Assembly (NCBI RefSeq): GCF_000513275.1
Contig: NZ_CBVJ010000141.1
Span: 1 to 64,000 of the forward strand
Direction: 5' to 3'
Length of the DNA: 64,000 nucleotides
Origin: Paenibacillus gorillae
Lineage (GTDB): Bacteria > Bacillota > Bacilli > Paenibacillales > Paenibacillaceae
Part shown: positions 31,326 to 40,768 of the stretch, piece after piece
How the letters are laid out: each line of letters opens with the position of its first letter
How positions within the stretch are numbered: position 1 is the stretch's first letter
The notes under the pieces: generated by a model
What the model saw: the letters and a program-made list of their open reading frames with translations, nothing else
Databases searched by the model: none
Told to the model about the DNA's origin: nothing
Position numbers and translations under genes: made by a program

Positions 31326-32390
31326 TTAGATCGTTCTGCCTGTTGCCCAGCCCTCCAGCGAGAAATTAGGCTCGGCTTTCATATCCAGCGGTGTAAATTC
31401 GCCGCGCTTCCATTTCAAATAAGCCGCAGCGCCGATCATCGCCGCATTATCCGTACATAGACGATGCGGCGGCACGAGCAGAGGCACCGATTCTTTGGCG
31501 CATCTTGCCGTCAGTGCCTCTCTCAACCCGCGGTTGGCCGCTACTCCACCGCATAACAGCAGCTGCTTAGCTCCAAATTCACGAACGGCGCGAAGCGCTT
31601 TTTCAACAAGCACCTCAATGACAGATTCCTGAAAGCCTCTAGCCAGTGCCGCTTTGTCGAGCTCCTCACCCTTCATACCCGTCTGGTTAATGACGGCGAG
31701 CACTGCCGATTTCAAACCGCTAAAGCTGAAATCATAGGAGCCAGCTTCCAGCCACGCACGCGGCAGCGTAATGGCCCGCTCCGCCTCCATTGCCAGCTTG
31801 TCGATATGCGGCCCTCCAGGATAAGGAAATTTGAGCGCACGCGCTACTTTGTCATACGCCTCCCCAACGGCATCGTCGCGGGTTCTGCCAATCATCCGGA
31901 AGGAGCCTTCACTCTCCAGCAGAACAAGCTCAGTATGACCGCCGGAAACGACGAGCGCCATGCAAGGATACTGGAGCTCATGAACGAGCTGATTCGCATA
32001 GATATGTCCAGCGATGTGATGCGTGCCGATCAGCGGCACATCCAATGCCATCGCCAAGCTTTTTGCCGCTACGATCCCGACCAGCAAAGCGCCTACAAGT
32101 CCGGGACCTTGGGTAACGGCTACCGCCGACACATCGTCAAGCCCATAACCAGACTCCTCCAAAGCTTGCTCGATCATCAGCGTAATAACCTCTACATGCT
32201 TCCGCGAAGCGATCTCGGGTACCACGCCGCCAAAGCGCTCATGAACCTCGATCTGGCTGGAAATGACATTCGAAGCGATGTGGCTGCCGCCCCTTATAAC
32301 CGCTACCGAAGTTTCATCGCAGCTTGTCTCAATCGCCAGTATAATGCCTTCGTTGTTGCTGCTCTCATTACTATTTTCTAGTCCGCTCAC
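31326..32390 (-). CDS. tsaD: tRNA threonylcarbamoyladenosine synthase subunit TsaD
   Basis: Encodes 354 residues. This is the catalytic subunit that transfers threonylcarbamoyl to A37 of ANN-decoding tRNAs. Visible are ILAIETSCDETSVAVI, the metal-binding HHIAGHIYANQL, VVSGGHTELVLL and GGVAANRGLREAL. It overlaps rimI by four bases and ends the thiL-tsaE-tsaB-rimI-tsaD run. Formerly gcp/ydiE in B. subtilis. Confidence 0.97.
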   Translation of the reverse strand: MSGLENSNESSNNEGIILAIETSCDETSVAVIRGGSHIASNVISSQIEVHERFGGVVPEIASRKHVEVITLMIEQALEESGYGLDDVSAVAVTQGPGLVGALLVGIVAAKSLAMALDVPLIGTHHIAGHIYANQLVHELQYPCMALVVSGGHTELVLLESEGSFRMIGRTRDDAVGEAYDKVARALKFPYPGGPHIDKLAMEAERAITLPRAWLEAGSYDFSFSGLKSAVLAVINQTGMKGEELDKAALARGFQESVIEVLVEKALRAVREFGAKQLLLCGGVAANRGLREALTARCAKESVPLLVPPHRLCTDNAAMIGAAAYLKWKRGEFTPLDMKAEPNFSLEGWATGRTI

Positions 32391-32902
32391 AGTCCCTGAT
32401 CCTCCGCCTCAACCTCATCGTCGTTCTGTATGTCCCTTGTCAGCTCCGCCCACATAATTATTGCATCTTCCTGATTATCGGAATAATAAGCAGGTCTTAT
32501 GCCGGAAGGCTCAAATCCAAGCTTTCCATACAAGCTTTGGGCAATTATGTTGGACGCTCTCACTTCGAGCGTCATTTTAGTCGCACCATAATAGACGGCT
32601 CTGCGCTGCAGTTGATCCATCAGCCGTTCGCCCAGCCCTTTTCCGCGCCTGTCCGCTTCGATAGCTATATTCGTTACATGGGCTTCATCAATAATGATCC
32701 ACATGCCCCCATATCCGATAATCCGGTCATCGGATTCCATAACGACATATCTCGCGAACATATTGTTCAACAGCTCATTGCGGAACGCTTCCGCCGTCCA
32801 AGGCGTAGCGAATGCCTCTTCCTCGATGGCAACGATTCGCTCAATATCCTCCAGCGCCATTGGCCGGAAGAGAACTTTCGCGTTCATACCGGATTTTCTC
32901 AT
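32387..32902 (-). CDS. rimI: ribosomal-protein-alanine N-acetyltransferase RimI
   Basis: Encodes 171 residues of the GNAT fold: FRPMALEDIERIVAIEEEAF, the acetyl-CoA loop RRGKGLGERLMDQL and EVRASNIIAQSLYGKLGFEP. GGAGG precedes ATG 32902, which overlaps the tsaB stop by one base (TAATG). The known role is acetylation of the N-terminus of ribosomal protein bS18; the substrate here is inferred from the family. An acidic C-terminal tail (NDDEVEAEDQ) is unusual but harmless. Confidence 0.93.
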   Translation of the reverse strand: MRKSGMNAKVLFRPMALEDIERIVAIEEEAFATPWTAEAFRNELLNNMFARYVVMESDDRIIGYGGMWIIIDEAHVTNIAIEADRRGKGLGERLMDQLQRRAVYYGATKMTLEVRASNIIAQSLYGKLGFEPSGIRPAYYSDNQEDAIIMWAELTRDIQNDDEVEAEDQGL

Positions 32903-33729
32903 TACTTGGTTTCCTCCGCACGTTTGGCTTGTTCAGCCAGCTTTTCCTTCAGCTTCACTTCCGCTTCGGTCAGCTGCGTATAGTTTGGCGTAAACGTATG
33001 CGTATCATCGAATTGTCCCGCAATAAGCCGCTGCTGCCCCAGTTCCGCAACCCATCGGCCTTCCAGCTCATATGGCTGCAAGAGTACTTCGGCGGCAATA
33101 CCTGCTTCTGCACAAAGCTGTTTCAATCGCAAAGCCTCAGCCTCATGGAGAGTCAAATCGCCGCAAATCGAAATCGCCGATGGGTTTTGGCCACCTGCTT
33201 CTGCGCCTTCACCAGCCAGTAATTCTGCAATCGTATCGACCCAGTCCTTCATAAGCCGTACACCATCATGGGCAAATCGGCTCCATACTCCTTCTGCGTT
33301 CATCGCAAAGCCAGCCGTATACACCTGACCCCGCCGGGCATCCATAATCGGCAGTACCCAGTGCACGCCAGCCGTAGTCTTGGAGTCATTCCTTTGATGA
33401 ATGCCGCCATATGCCAGTGCCTCCAGGCTGGAAATGCCGATTAACGGCTTCTTCCATACCCAAGCAAGCGTTTTTGCCGCAGCTACGGCAATTCTCATTC
33501 CCGTGTAAGATCCCGGACCGTTACCGACAGCGATTGCCCCAAGGTCCTGTCCCTTCACGCCGCATTGCTCCAGAAGCTGCTTAAGATGAACAATGATGTG
33601 AACCGAATGGTTCCTCTCCGCCAGAGAATGAATTTCTCCCAGCGTTTGCTCGCCCTGCCGGATTGCCGCAGACATTGCTGCGGTCGATGTATCAAATGCC
33701 AATATCGGAAGTTGTTTAGTTTCTGTCAT
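32902..33729 (-). CDS. tsaB: tRNA threonylcarbamoyladenosine protein TsaB
   Basis: Encodes 275 residues. This is the ASKHA-fold partner that dimerises with TsaD: ILAFDTSTAAMSAAI, VGNGPGSYTGMRIAVAAAKTL and VLPIMDARRGQVYTAGF. It is slightly longer than the usual 230 because of a C-terminal Lys/Glu-rich extension (EVKLKEKLAEQAKRAEE). It overlaps tsaE by 14 bases and rimI by one. Confidence 0.95.
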   Translation of the reverse strand: MTETKQLPILAFDTSTAAMSAAIRQGEQTLGEIHSLAERNHSVHIIVHLKQLLEQCGVKGQDLGAIAVGNGPGSYTGMRIAVAAAKTLAWVWKKPLIGISSLEALAYGGIHQRNDSKTTAGVHWVLPIMDARRGQVYTAGFAMNAEGVWSRFAHDGVRLMKDWVDTIAELLAGEGAEAGGQNPSAISICGDLTLHEAEALRLKQLCAEAGIAAEVLLQPYELEGRWVAELGQQRLIAGQFDDTHTFTPNYTQLTEAEVKLKEKLAEQAKRAEETK

Positions 33730-34219
33730 CGCTCTTCCCTGCTCCTATCTCGTTCAAAGCCGTACACCATGCAGCGTATGGCTCTCCAATGCCTGTTAGT
33801 CGGAAACGGCGGCCTGCTTCACCTTCATGCTCAATATAAATATCAAGCCGTTCCGGGGGCAAAAGCTCTTCAATCAAGCTGGCCCATTCCACGATCGTCG
33901 CGCCGTTTCCGTAAAAGTAATCATCCAAGCCAAGCTCATCCGCTTCCTCCATTGAAAGCCGGTAAACGTCCATATGATAAAAGGGCATCGCAGCACCTTC
34001 ATATTCCTTAATGATCGTAAAAGTAGGGCTGTTCACCACGCCATTTACACCAATCGCTTTTGCAAAATATTGCGAGAACGTTGTTTTACCTGCCCCTAAG
34101 TCGCCGTCCAACGCTATTATCGTGCCAGGAGCAGACATGCCTCCAAGCAATTCGGCCAATTTCGCCGTTTCCAGCTCATCTTTCACACTAATTGCAGCTT
34201 GTCCTATAGGCTTGCTCAT
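33716..34219 (-). CDS. tsaE: tRNA threonylcarbamoyladenosine protein TsaE
   Basis: About 167 residues from ATG 34219, chosen for an AGGTGG site 8 bases upstream; TTG 34243 gives a longer version. P-loop GDLGAGKTTFSQYFA, then NSPTFTIIKEYEG and FYHMDVYRLSMEEADELGLDDYF are typical of this small ATPase, which resets the TsaBD complex. Confidence 0.95.
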   Translation of the reverse strand: MSKPIGQAAISVKDELETAKLAELLGGMSAPGTIIALDGDLGAGKTTFSQYFAKAIGVNGVVNSPTFTIIKEYEGAAMPFYHMDVYRLSMEEADELGLDDYFYGNGATIVEWASLIEELLPPERLDIYIEHEGEAGRRFRLTGIGEPYAAWCTALNEIGAGKSDDRN

Positions 34220-34239
34220 CTCTACCAACCACCTGCTCA

Positions 34240-35271
34240 TCAACCAAAATGATTAAAGCCCCGTTTCGCAAGCTGTACCGCCCGCTCCGTCTCCTCTTCA
34301 ATGAGACTTACGCCAGGCTCACCTGCTTCTGTCACTCCAATAATATAGAACGGCAACCCCTCTGCATGAAAAGCGGCTTGAGCCGCCTCAGCATCAGATA
34401 GTGCTATCGTCCCTAGCAGCGCATAGTCTTCACCGCCGTACAGCATCCACTCCAGCGGGTCAACGGCAGCACGGCTGGCATAGCTTGCCATGCTGCCGCT
34501 GCGCGGAAGCTTGCGCTCATGCAAAAGGATCGCCAGGCCTGAAGCTTCGGCGATTTCCCACGCTTCGCTGGCGAGCCCGTCGCTCACATCGTTGAGCGAA
34601 TGGCAAGTGCCGCGCTCAAGCAGTATCCGGCCTGCGCGTACGCCGGGCTCCGGGCGGCGGTGCGCTTGCACAAGCGCCGCCGGCAGCTCCACTCGCAAGC
34701 CGCTTTGCTGCGCGAACAGACCATGCAGGCCGGCTGCCGACATGCCAATCGGCGGCCCGGCCAGAAAGACAGCGTCCCCGGGCTTCGCACCGGAGCGCCG
34801 AAGCGCCCGCCCGGCTTCGACGGCACCCGTCACCGTCACCGCAACGACTAAGTGCTGCGGCGACGATGTCGTATCGCCGCCAATGACCGCTACGCCATAT
34901 CGCTCCGCGCAACTATACAGCCCATCGTACAGCCGGCGCATTCGCTCCGGCCCAAACGACTTTGGCACACTTACGGATATGAGCGCGTGAAGCGGGATGC
35001 CGCCCATAGCGGCGATATCGCTAATATTGACGGCCAACGCCTTATAGCCGATATCCTCTTCCTCCATCGTCGCATCTGCAAAATGAACGCCTTCTACCAT
35101 CGTGTCCATCGCCATGACCCATTCATACGGTCCCTTGATGTCCGAAATGGAAAAATTACTGTCTACGAGCGCCGCATCGTCTCCGATTCCGAGCACAACG
35201 CCGCGGCTTCGCTGCCATTCCGCGCTTTGCCTATCCGCCGTCCAATGGCGGATGCTTGCAAATTCATCCAC
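34240..35271 (-). CDS. thiL: thiamine-monophosphate kinase ThiL
   Basis: Encodes 343 residues from GTG 35271. It makes thiamine diphosphate from thiamine monophosphate with ATP. Motifs are VLGIGDDAALVD, MAMDTMVEGVHFA, KALAVNISDIAAMGGIP, VIGGDTTSSP and NDVSDGLASEAWEIA. It heads the tsaE-tsaB-rimI-tsaD cluster as in B. subtilis (ydiA). The coding sequence is noticeably richer in GC (34.4-34.9 kb) than its neighbours. Confidence 0.95.
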   Translation of the reverse strand: MDEFASIRHWTADRQSAEWQRSRGVVLGIGDDAALVDSNFSISDIKGPYEWVMAMDTMVEGVHFADATMEEEDIGYKALAVNISDIAAMGGIPLHALISVSVPKSFGPERMRRLYDGLYSCAERYGVAVIGGDTTSSPQHLVVAVTVTGAVEAGRALRRSGAKPGDAVFLAGPPIGMSAAGLHGLFAQQSGLRVELPAALVQAHRRPEPGVRAGRILLERGTCHSLNDVSDGLASEAWEIAEASGLAILLHERKLPRSGSMASYASRAAVDPLEWMLYGGEDYALLGTIALSDAEAAQAAFHAEGLPFYIIGVTEAGEPGVSLIEEETERAVQLAKRGFNHFG

Positions 35272-35294
35272 TGCTCTTGTCTCCTTCGCGGCCG

Positions 35295-36167
35295 CTAATG
35301 GATGTCCCGTTTCTTGAAGCGGCCGCCTTTCACATCATGAATATTCCCGACAGCTAGAAATGCAACGGGATCAAGCTCATGCACGATCGACTTCATCTTC
35401 GCCTCTTCCAGCCTCGTAATGACGCAGAAGATGACCCGCTTCTGGCCTCCCGTGAAGCCGCCTTCCCCATGCAAGTAAGTAACGCCGCGTCCCAGCCGGC
35501 TCATGATAGCCGCGCCGATCTCCTGCGAGTCCTCGCTAATAATCCATACCGCCTTCGATTCCTCAAAGCCTTCAATCGTAATATCGATCATCTTAAATGC
35601 AATGTAATAGGCCACCAGCGAATACATCGCCCGGTCCCAGCCGAATACGAATCCGGCACTGCACAGTATAAACAGGTTGAAAAACATAACGATTTCCCCT
35701 ACCGAAAAAGGGAGCCGCTTATTAAATAAAATCGCAATAATTTCAGTGCCATCCAGCGAGCCGCCAAAGCGGATAACCATCCCCACGCCGATGCCGAGAA
35801 TAACTCCGCCAAATATAGTCGCCAGCACGTATTCCTCCGTCAAGGGAGGAACTGAATGGAGCAGAAACGTCCCCAGGGACATCACGCTGACGCCATACAA
35901 CGTCGACATTGCAAACGTCTTTCCTATTTGCTTATAGCCGAGTACCAGGAAGGGCAAATTGAGTAAAAAGAGAAAGATGCCAAGGGGCAAACCGGTCAAA
36001 TGCGAAATGATAATCGAGATGCCCACGATGCCGCCGTCAATGATATGATTCGGCACGAGAAAGATTTCAAGTCCTACCGATACGAGCGCCGCCCCTAACG
36101 TAATAAAAAGCATGCGGCGGAGCACTTCAAGCTTCGGCAGCTTTAAATGCTGATGATGCTCACTCAT
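35295..36167 (-). CDS. YitT-family membrane protein with DUF2179 domain
   Basis: Encodes 290 residues. Five or six membrane segments (about 17-200) include FLVPNHIIDGGIVGISIII, RFGGSLDGTEIIAILFNKR and GWDRAMYSLVAYYIAFKMID. A soluble C-terminal DUF2179 domain follows (about 205-285, VTYLHGEGGFTGGQKRVI). The family is common in Firmicutes, usually in several copies, with transport suspected but unproven. GGGAGAAGG precedes ATG 36167. Confidence 0.9.
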   Translation of the reverse strand: MSEHHQHLKLPKLEVLRRMLFITLGAALVSVGLEIFLVPNHIIDGGIVGISIIISHLTGLPLGIFLFLLNLPFLVLGYKQIGKTFAMSTLYGVSVMSLGTFLLHSVPPLTEEYVLATIFGGVILGIGVGMVIRFGGSLDGTEIIAILFNKRLPFSVGEIVMFFNLFILCSAGFVFGWDRAMYSLVAYYIAFKMIDITIEGFEESKAVWIISEDSQEIGAAIMSRLGRGVTYLHGEGGFTGGQKRVIFCVITRLEEAKMKSIVHELDPVAFLAVGNIHDVKGGRFKKRDIH

Positions 36168-36248
36168 GAAACCTTCTCCCTCTCCCAGAATCGGCCTTTT
36201 CTTTCTATTTTACCTTAAGAGTCGCGATATGGAAACGGCCTATAAAGC

Positions 36249-36286
36249 AAATCCCCCTATCAACGGGCTTAGTTGATAGGGGGATT
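36249..36286. terminator. hairpin downstream of the HD-GYP gene start region (between yitT-type and HD-GYP genes)
   Basis: AATCCCCCTATCAAC-gggctta-GTTGATAGGGGGATT, a perfect 15-bp stem, lies 19 bases past the HD-GYP stop on the minus strand. The T tract is poor, but position and stem strength suit a terminator. Confidence 0.75.
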
Positions 36287-36304
36287 CTTGCGTTGAAGCT
36301 TTAT

Positions 36305-37387
36305 TTATAGCTCTTTAACGATCATCAGATGGAGCTCGTCCTTCAGCTCCAAATCATAAGGCTGCGCCGGATCGCTGCCATCTGCTTCACGAATAATGCG
36401 TACTCTTGGCCTATGAAGCGCTAGCTCGCTGTTCACGGCCACAACCGCGGTCTGTCCGGAACTGAGCAGCAGCGTCGTCGACACTGGATAAATGGAAATA
36501 TGACGACAAAAAAGCTTGATCAAATCAAAATCGAAATACGTATTTCCCGCCGCAAACAAAAATTCAATGGCCTCAGCGGAAGTATAACGTTTACGATGCG
36601 GCCTAGGAGAAGTCAAGGCATCATAGACGTCAGCGATTGCGACGATTTGCGCATACATATGTATTTCATCCTTTTGCAGACCGCGCGGATAGCCCGATCC
36701 GTTGTAGCGCTCATGATGCTGCAGCGCACAGTGGGCCGAGACGATCGAAATATCATGATATTTACGTAAAATATCAAAACCGTCTTTCGTGTGGTTCTCC
36801 ACGATTGACCGCTCTTCCTTCGTCAAGGGGCCAGGTTTTTTGAGCAGCTCCTGAGGCACCTTCGACATCCCGATATCATACATGAGCGCACCGATGCCAA
36901 GCTCCTCCAACTGGTTACGGTTATAGCCCTTGGCGATGCCGAGCACCCCGGCCAACACCGCAACGTTAACGGTATGCTGGAACAAGTAGGCGTCAGTCGT
37001 ATGTATGCTTGTCAGATTGACGAGGACGTTGGGTCTCGTCGACAAATCAGTCATAATGGCACCAAACACGTTGCGAAAGGTTCTCCCGAGATCCGGGACG
37101 ATAGCCCTTCCCTTCATGGGCGAGAAGTCCTTAAATGAATTCATTGTTTTATAAATCGCATCAGCGGCCTGCCTGCGCGTTTCGTCGCTGATTGTTTCTT
37201 CCGGAATTAAATCTTCTGTCTTCCCATCTTCGATAAACAAAAAATCGATTCCCAGTGATTGCAGCCGATTTATAAAACGTTCGCTCAGTTCGACTCCTTC
37301 GCCAAGAAGAACGCTCCCATTGTCTTGAAAGATGGGCTTGGCGAGCTTGTCTCCAGGATTGACCAATCCAATTTGCACTTTTCTCAT
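36305..37387 (-). CDS. HD-GYP domain protein with altered HD motif
   Basis: Encodes 360 residues. An N-terminal DUF3391-like part (about 1-120) precedes an HD-GYP domain (about 125-310): LFQHTVNVAVLAGVLG, then LMYDIGMSKVPQELL where HDIGK is expected, NHTKDGFDIL, SAHCALQHHERYNGSGYPRG and IVAIADVYDALTS. The GYP loop and most metal-binding His/Asp residues are kept, but the eponymous His is Tyr and the Lys is Met. Canonical members hydrolyse cyclic di-GMP; this one may have weak or no activity or act as a sensor. A GGDEF protein is encoded about 290 bases upstream. An AAGGCGGG site precedes ATG 37387. Confidence 0.88.
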   Translation of the reverse strand: MRKVQIGLVNPGDKLAKPIFQDNGSVLLGEGVELSERFINRLQSLGIDFLFIEDGKTEDLIPEETISDETRRQAADAIYKTMNSFKDFSPMKGRAIVPDLGRTFRNVFGAIMTDLSTRPNVLVNLTSIHTTDAYLFQHTVNVAVLAGVLGIAKGYNRNQLEELGIGALMYDIGMSKVPQELLKKPGPLTKEERSIVENHTKDGFDILRKYHDISIVSAHCALQHHERYNGSGYPRGLQKDEIHMYAQIVAIADVYDALTSPRPHRKRYTSAEAIEFLFAAGNTYFDFDLIKLFCRHISIYPVSTTLLLSSGQTAVVAVNSELALHRPRVRIIREADGSDPAQPYDLELKDELHLMIVKEL

Positions 37388-37573
37388 TAGATAGTTCCCG
37401 CCTTCGATCGTTTTCTAGCGCTTACCGGAATGAATTCTATTTTAGCAGATTAGAATGTGACTGACTATCTCCCCTTTTTTACGGCAATCCAAGAGACAAA
37501 TCCGCGTAAAAAAAAGCAAGCGTCGTTTCACCCTCTCCGCCTGTCGTAAAGTAACTTTCCCTTAAAAATAAAC

Positions 37574-37618
37574 AAAAAAAAGAAACCCTGCGCTTTTTCA
37601 ATAAAAGCGGGGTTTCTC
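37574..37618 (-). terminator. terminator after the GGDEF gene
   Basis: On the minus strand AGAAACCCCGCTTTT-attga-AAAAGCGCAGGGTTTCT is followed by a T run. It separates the GGDEF and HD-GYP genes, so they are probably independent transcripts. Confidence 0.85.
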
Positions 37619-37677
37619 AACAATCCGATGAAGCGCTCAATCTTCAAAGCCTATTCCGCTGCCGGAGAGGCAGCTCC

Positions 37678-39378
37678 TTAAGCCAGCTTCCGCTTAACGA
37701 TGCGATTGCGTCCATTATACTTCGCTTCATACAGCGCAGCGTCGGCTTGCGATAATAATTCACGCAGAAAAGCTTTCGGATCTTCCAGCACCTTCGTATC
37801 GAACTGCTCGATTGAGACTACGCCCATACTAATCGTAACCGATACCGTCTGATCGCCATTACCGGTTCTCACCACGTTATGCTCAACCGCTTCCTTAATC
37901 CGGTCCGCAACCAGATCGGCATGCTCCCGGTTCGTATGGGGCAAATAAACGGTAAATTCCTCGCCTCCGTAACGTGCAAGCACGTCTGTAAGCCGCAGCA
38001 TGCTGCGCACCGCATCGACTGTACCGCACAGCACCTCGTCTCCGGCTAAATGCCCAAACCGGTCGTTAATTGATTTAAACAAATCAATATCGAACAAGAA
38101 AATCGAGAAAGGAATGCCTTTGCGCACATTGATCGCTACCTCCTGCTCCAGCTGCTGCAGCAGGTACCGGCGGTTATAGCAGCCGGTCAGACTATCGGTA
38201 ATCGCCATATTTTGCAGCTTCTTATTCGCTTGGGAAAGCTCTTCTTGCATAAGCATCAGCTCGCGGTTGCGATCATGAAGCAGCTCATTTTGCGTGTTGG
38301 TTTCATCCAGCAAGATGCGAAGCTGTGTTACGTCATGGAAGGTTAGCAGCCGGCCGATAGGCAGCTTTTTCTTGTTTTGATTCAAAATCGGTGCGGAATG
38401 AATGACGAAGTAGCTCGATTGCTCCAAATGAAGCGCTAGCTCAACTTCCAGCCGTTCCAGCGGTTTCTCACGCTGCTCTTCAAAAAACCTCAAAAAATCC
38501 CTTGCCGCTGACTTCGGAAGCTGTGAGGCTATGGCTTCCGGGTTGAAGCTGTCTCCGATTTTAAGACGAATAACCGGCCGCATCGCTTTATTGATATCAA
38601 TTACGATATCGTTATCATCCAATACGATAATGCCGGTAGACATCGTATTCATAATATCGCGCTGCACGACTTGAATAATATTGAAGACGCGATGCTTTGT
38701 AATTGCATGCGCCAGATAGCCTGTCGAAATCGCCATACCGCAAGAAATGATAGGAAAATAGCTATCGAAAGAATCAATAAAAACAATATTCACAAGCAAA
38801 TCGCCAATGCCGAACAGAATAAGCAGAAAGATCGTATTCATTGCCGTCCGGACAAGCGTCTTGTGACGGGAGGTCACTTCTTTGCGAAGCGTGTACAACA
38901 TAATAAACAGTGAAATAAACAGATAGATCAAAACCTGAACAATCATGATCCAGTAAAGAGGCCCGTTCTCGAGCTGCCCATTAGGATCCAGGCTATAATT
39001 AATAGTAAGAAACAACTTACCGGGATTCGCAAGCGCTGCCAGAGCGGATACAACGCCGGGAATAGAAAGCAGAATAATCCGATTCGTCCTGATTATCTTC
39101 GCCTGACCTGTCAGGACGACGATAAAGACAAACCAGCCAACGCCAAGCAATGAGAGGGCGACATATGCGCCTATAAGGTAAAACAACTTGTAGTTCGGAT
39201 CAATCGCGGTTTGCGAAATAAACTGAAATAACGGCCACACCATAAATACGAAGTGAAGGACTAGATAGATTTTATGGAGAACCGTGATAGAGTTAGCCGC
39301 AAACACGTAGAAGAATAATCCTAATAACACAAGGAAAATGACAAAATCCAACCAGATTACTAATTCCAATACGGTCAC
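37678..39378 (-). CDS. membrane diguanylate cyclase (7TM sensor-PAS-GGDEF)
   Basis: Encodes 566 residues from GTG 39378 with only a weak ribosome site. Seven or eight N-terminal membrane segments (about 1-235) match the histidine-kinase-type 7TM sensor. A PAS-like domain (about 235-355, GIIVLDDNDIVIDINKAM) and a short coiled coil (355-400) follow. The GGDEF domain (about 405-560) has FDIDLFKSINDRFGHLAGDE and active-site RYGGEEF. It should make cyclic di-GMP in response to an unknown membrane or extracellular cue. I see no RxxD inhibitory site with confidence. Confidence 0.9.
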   Translation of the reverse strand: MTVLELVIWLDFVIFLVLLGLFFYVFAANSITVLHKIYLVLHFVFMVWPLFQFISQTAIDPNYKLFYLIGAYVALSLLGVGWFVFIVVLTGQAKIIRTNRIILLSIPGVVSALAALANPGKLFLTINYSLDPNGQLENGPLYWIMIVQVLIYLFISLFIMLYTLRKEVTSRHKTLVRTAMNTIFLLILFGIGDLLVNIVFIDSFDSYFPIISCGMAISTGYLAHAITKHRVFNIIQVVQRDIMNTMSTGIIVLDDNDIVIDINKAMRPVIRLKIGDSFNPEAIASQLPKSAARDFLRFFEEQREKPLERLEVELALHLEQSSYFVIHSAPILNQNKKKLPIGRLLTFHDVTQLRILLDETNTQNELLHDRNRELMLMQEELSQANKKLQNMAITDSLTGCYNRRYLLQQLEQEVAINVRKGIPFSIFLFDIDLFKSINDRFGHLAGDEVLCGTVDAVRSMLRLTDVLARYGGEEFTVYLPHTNREHADLVADRIKEAVEHNVVRTGNGDQTVSVTISMGVVSIEQFDTKVLEDPKAFLRELLSQADAALYEAKYNGRNRIVKRKLA

Positions 39379-39456
39379 CCATCCGTTATATAGCCATCTA
39401 TTTCCATTGTATCAAATGATTTATATAACGACAATTAATACTTCAATTCTTATCGA

Positions 39457-40650
39457 TTATTGTTGATTTTCTTTGCTTGGCAGCCGGTCGCCCAGCATCG
39501 CTTCAAGAGATGGGGAAAGATGCAGAAAATTGCGGAATTGCTCATACTGCTCCCATTTTTTTGCTGAGACTGCATGCTTATCGCCGCGTACTGCACGAAT
39601 AAGCAGGTTTTTTGGTGTATGCTCAGGATCAACAAACTCCAGCATCTGCACTTTGTAGCCAATCGCCTCAAGCAGCGTTCCGCGCGCCGCATCCGTCGCG
39701 AGTGCGGCAAATCTTTCCTTCAGCAGCCCCTGCGATAAAAGCGGAGAAAGCGTATCGCTCTCAATCTGCCGGAATGCCTCATGCTGGCAGCAAGGCACAG
39801 ACATGATAACCGAGGCGCCCCAGCCAACTGCTTTCGCCAAGGCCGCATCCGTTGCCGTATCGCAGGCATGCAGTGTAACGACCATATCTGCTTCCTTCAG
39901 ACCTTCATATTCAGCGATATCCCCAACCATGAATGTCAAGCTGCCATATCCCAGCTTATCTGCAAGTTCAGAACAGAAGGAGATGACATCCGCCTTCAAA
40001 TCCAAGCCGATAATTCGAATATCACGCTTCTTCTCGATTGCGAGCAAATGATACAGCGCGAAAGTAAGATAAGATTTGCCGCAGCCAAAATCGACAATTG
40101 TGAGCGGTCTGTCCTTCGGCAAATGCGGAAGCACGTCCGTCACCATCTCCAGAAAACGGTTGATCTGCTTGTACTTGTCCTGCTTCTTGGCATGCACCAT
40201 GCCTTCTTTCGTCATAATGCCGAGCTCGACCAAGAAAGGCGCAGCCGCTCCTTCTGCCAATATCCGCTGCTTCTGGCGGTTATGCTGCAGGTCGGACGGC
40301 TGGCGCACGCTTCCCGTCGGCGGCTTGCTGAGCACGGTCGCTTTTCCTTTTTTGCTGAACAGCAATTGCAGATCGGCTTCGGGCGTTTTGACCAGCGCTT
40401 GCCGGTAGTCCTCGTTCAAGAGTGCCAGCAGCTTCGTTCCGGCCTGTTGCGGCAGGACATTCTCATGCGTCACTTTATTGGCATAATGATATTCAAACTG
40501 GTAATGCAGCCCTTGCTTTAGTTGGATTGGTCTAACGATCGTCTTTGGCGGCGCTGCTCCATCCTTGCGCCGCAATTGGCTTAGCGTGCCTTGCAGCAGC
40601 TCGCCGCTGTCTATGCTCTGCAGCAAATTCTGCTGCCATTGTTCTGTCAT
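39457..40650 (-). CDS. class I SAM-dependent methyltransferase
   Basis: Encodes 397 residues. The N-terminal half (1-180) is a conserved region of unknown function. The C-terminal half is a Rossmann methyltransferase: IVDFGCGKSYLTFALYHLL (SAM motif I), IIGLDLKADVI, MVVTLHACDTATDAAL and MSVPCCQHEA. The HACDTATD and CCQHE signatures are typical of the methyltransferase group annotated as domain 31. The substrate is unknown, with RNA a possibility. GGGGGCAG precedes ATG 40650. Confidence 0.85.
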   Translation of the reverse strand: MTEQWQQNLLQSIDSGELLQGTLSQLRRKDGAAPPKTIVRPIQLKQGLHYQFEYHYANKVTHENVLPQQAGTKLLALLNEDYRQALVKTPEADLQLLFSKKGKATVLSKPPTGSVRQPSDLQHNRQKQRILAEGAAAPFLVELGIMTKEGMVHAKKQDKYKQINRFLEMVTDVLPHLPKDRPLTIVDFGCGKSYLTFALYHLLAIEKKRDIRIIGLDLKADVISFCSELADKLGYGSLTFMVGDIAEYEGLKEADMVVTLHACDTATDAALAKAVGWGASVIMSVPCCQHEAFRQIESDTLSPLLSQGLLKERFAALATDAARGTLLEAIGYKVQMLEFVDPEHTPKNLLIRAVRGDKHAVSAKKWEQYEQFRNFLHLSPSLEAMLGDRLPSKENQQ

Positions 40651-40768
40651 GAACGTTCTGCCCCCTGCTCGATAGATTGCTTTAGTATGCTATTCACAGC
40701 TTAGCCGAAACAAGGGAGCTCGCTGCCTGATCCGCAGTTTGCTCCCTTCCTTCCGCTTCGCCTTTGCA

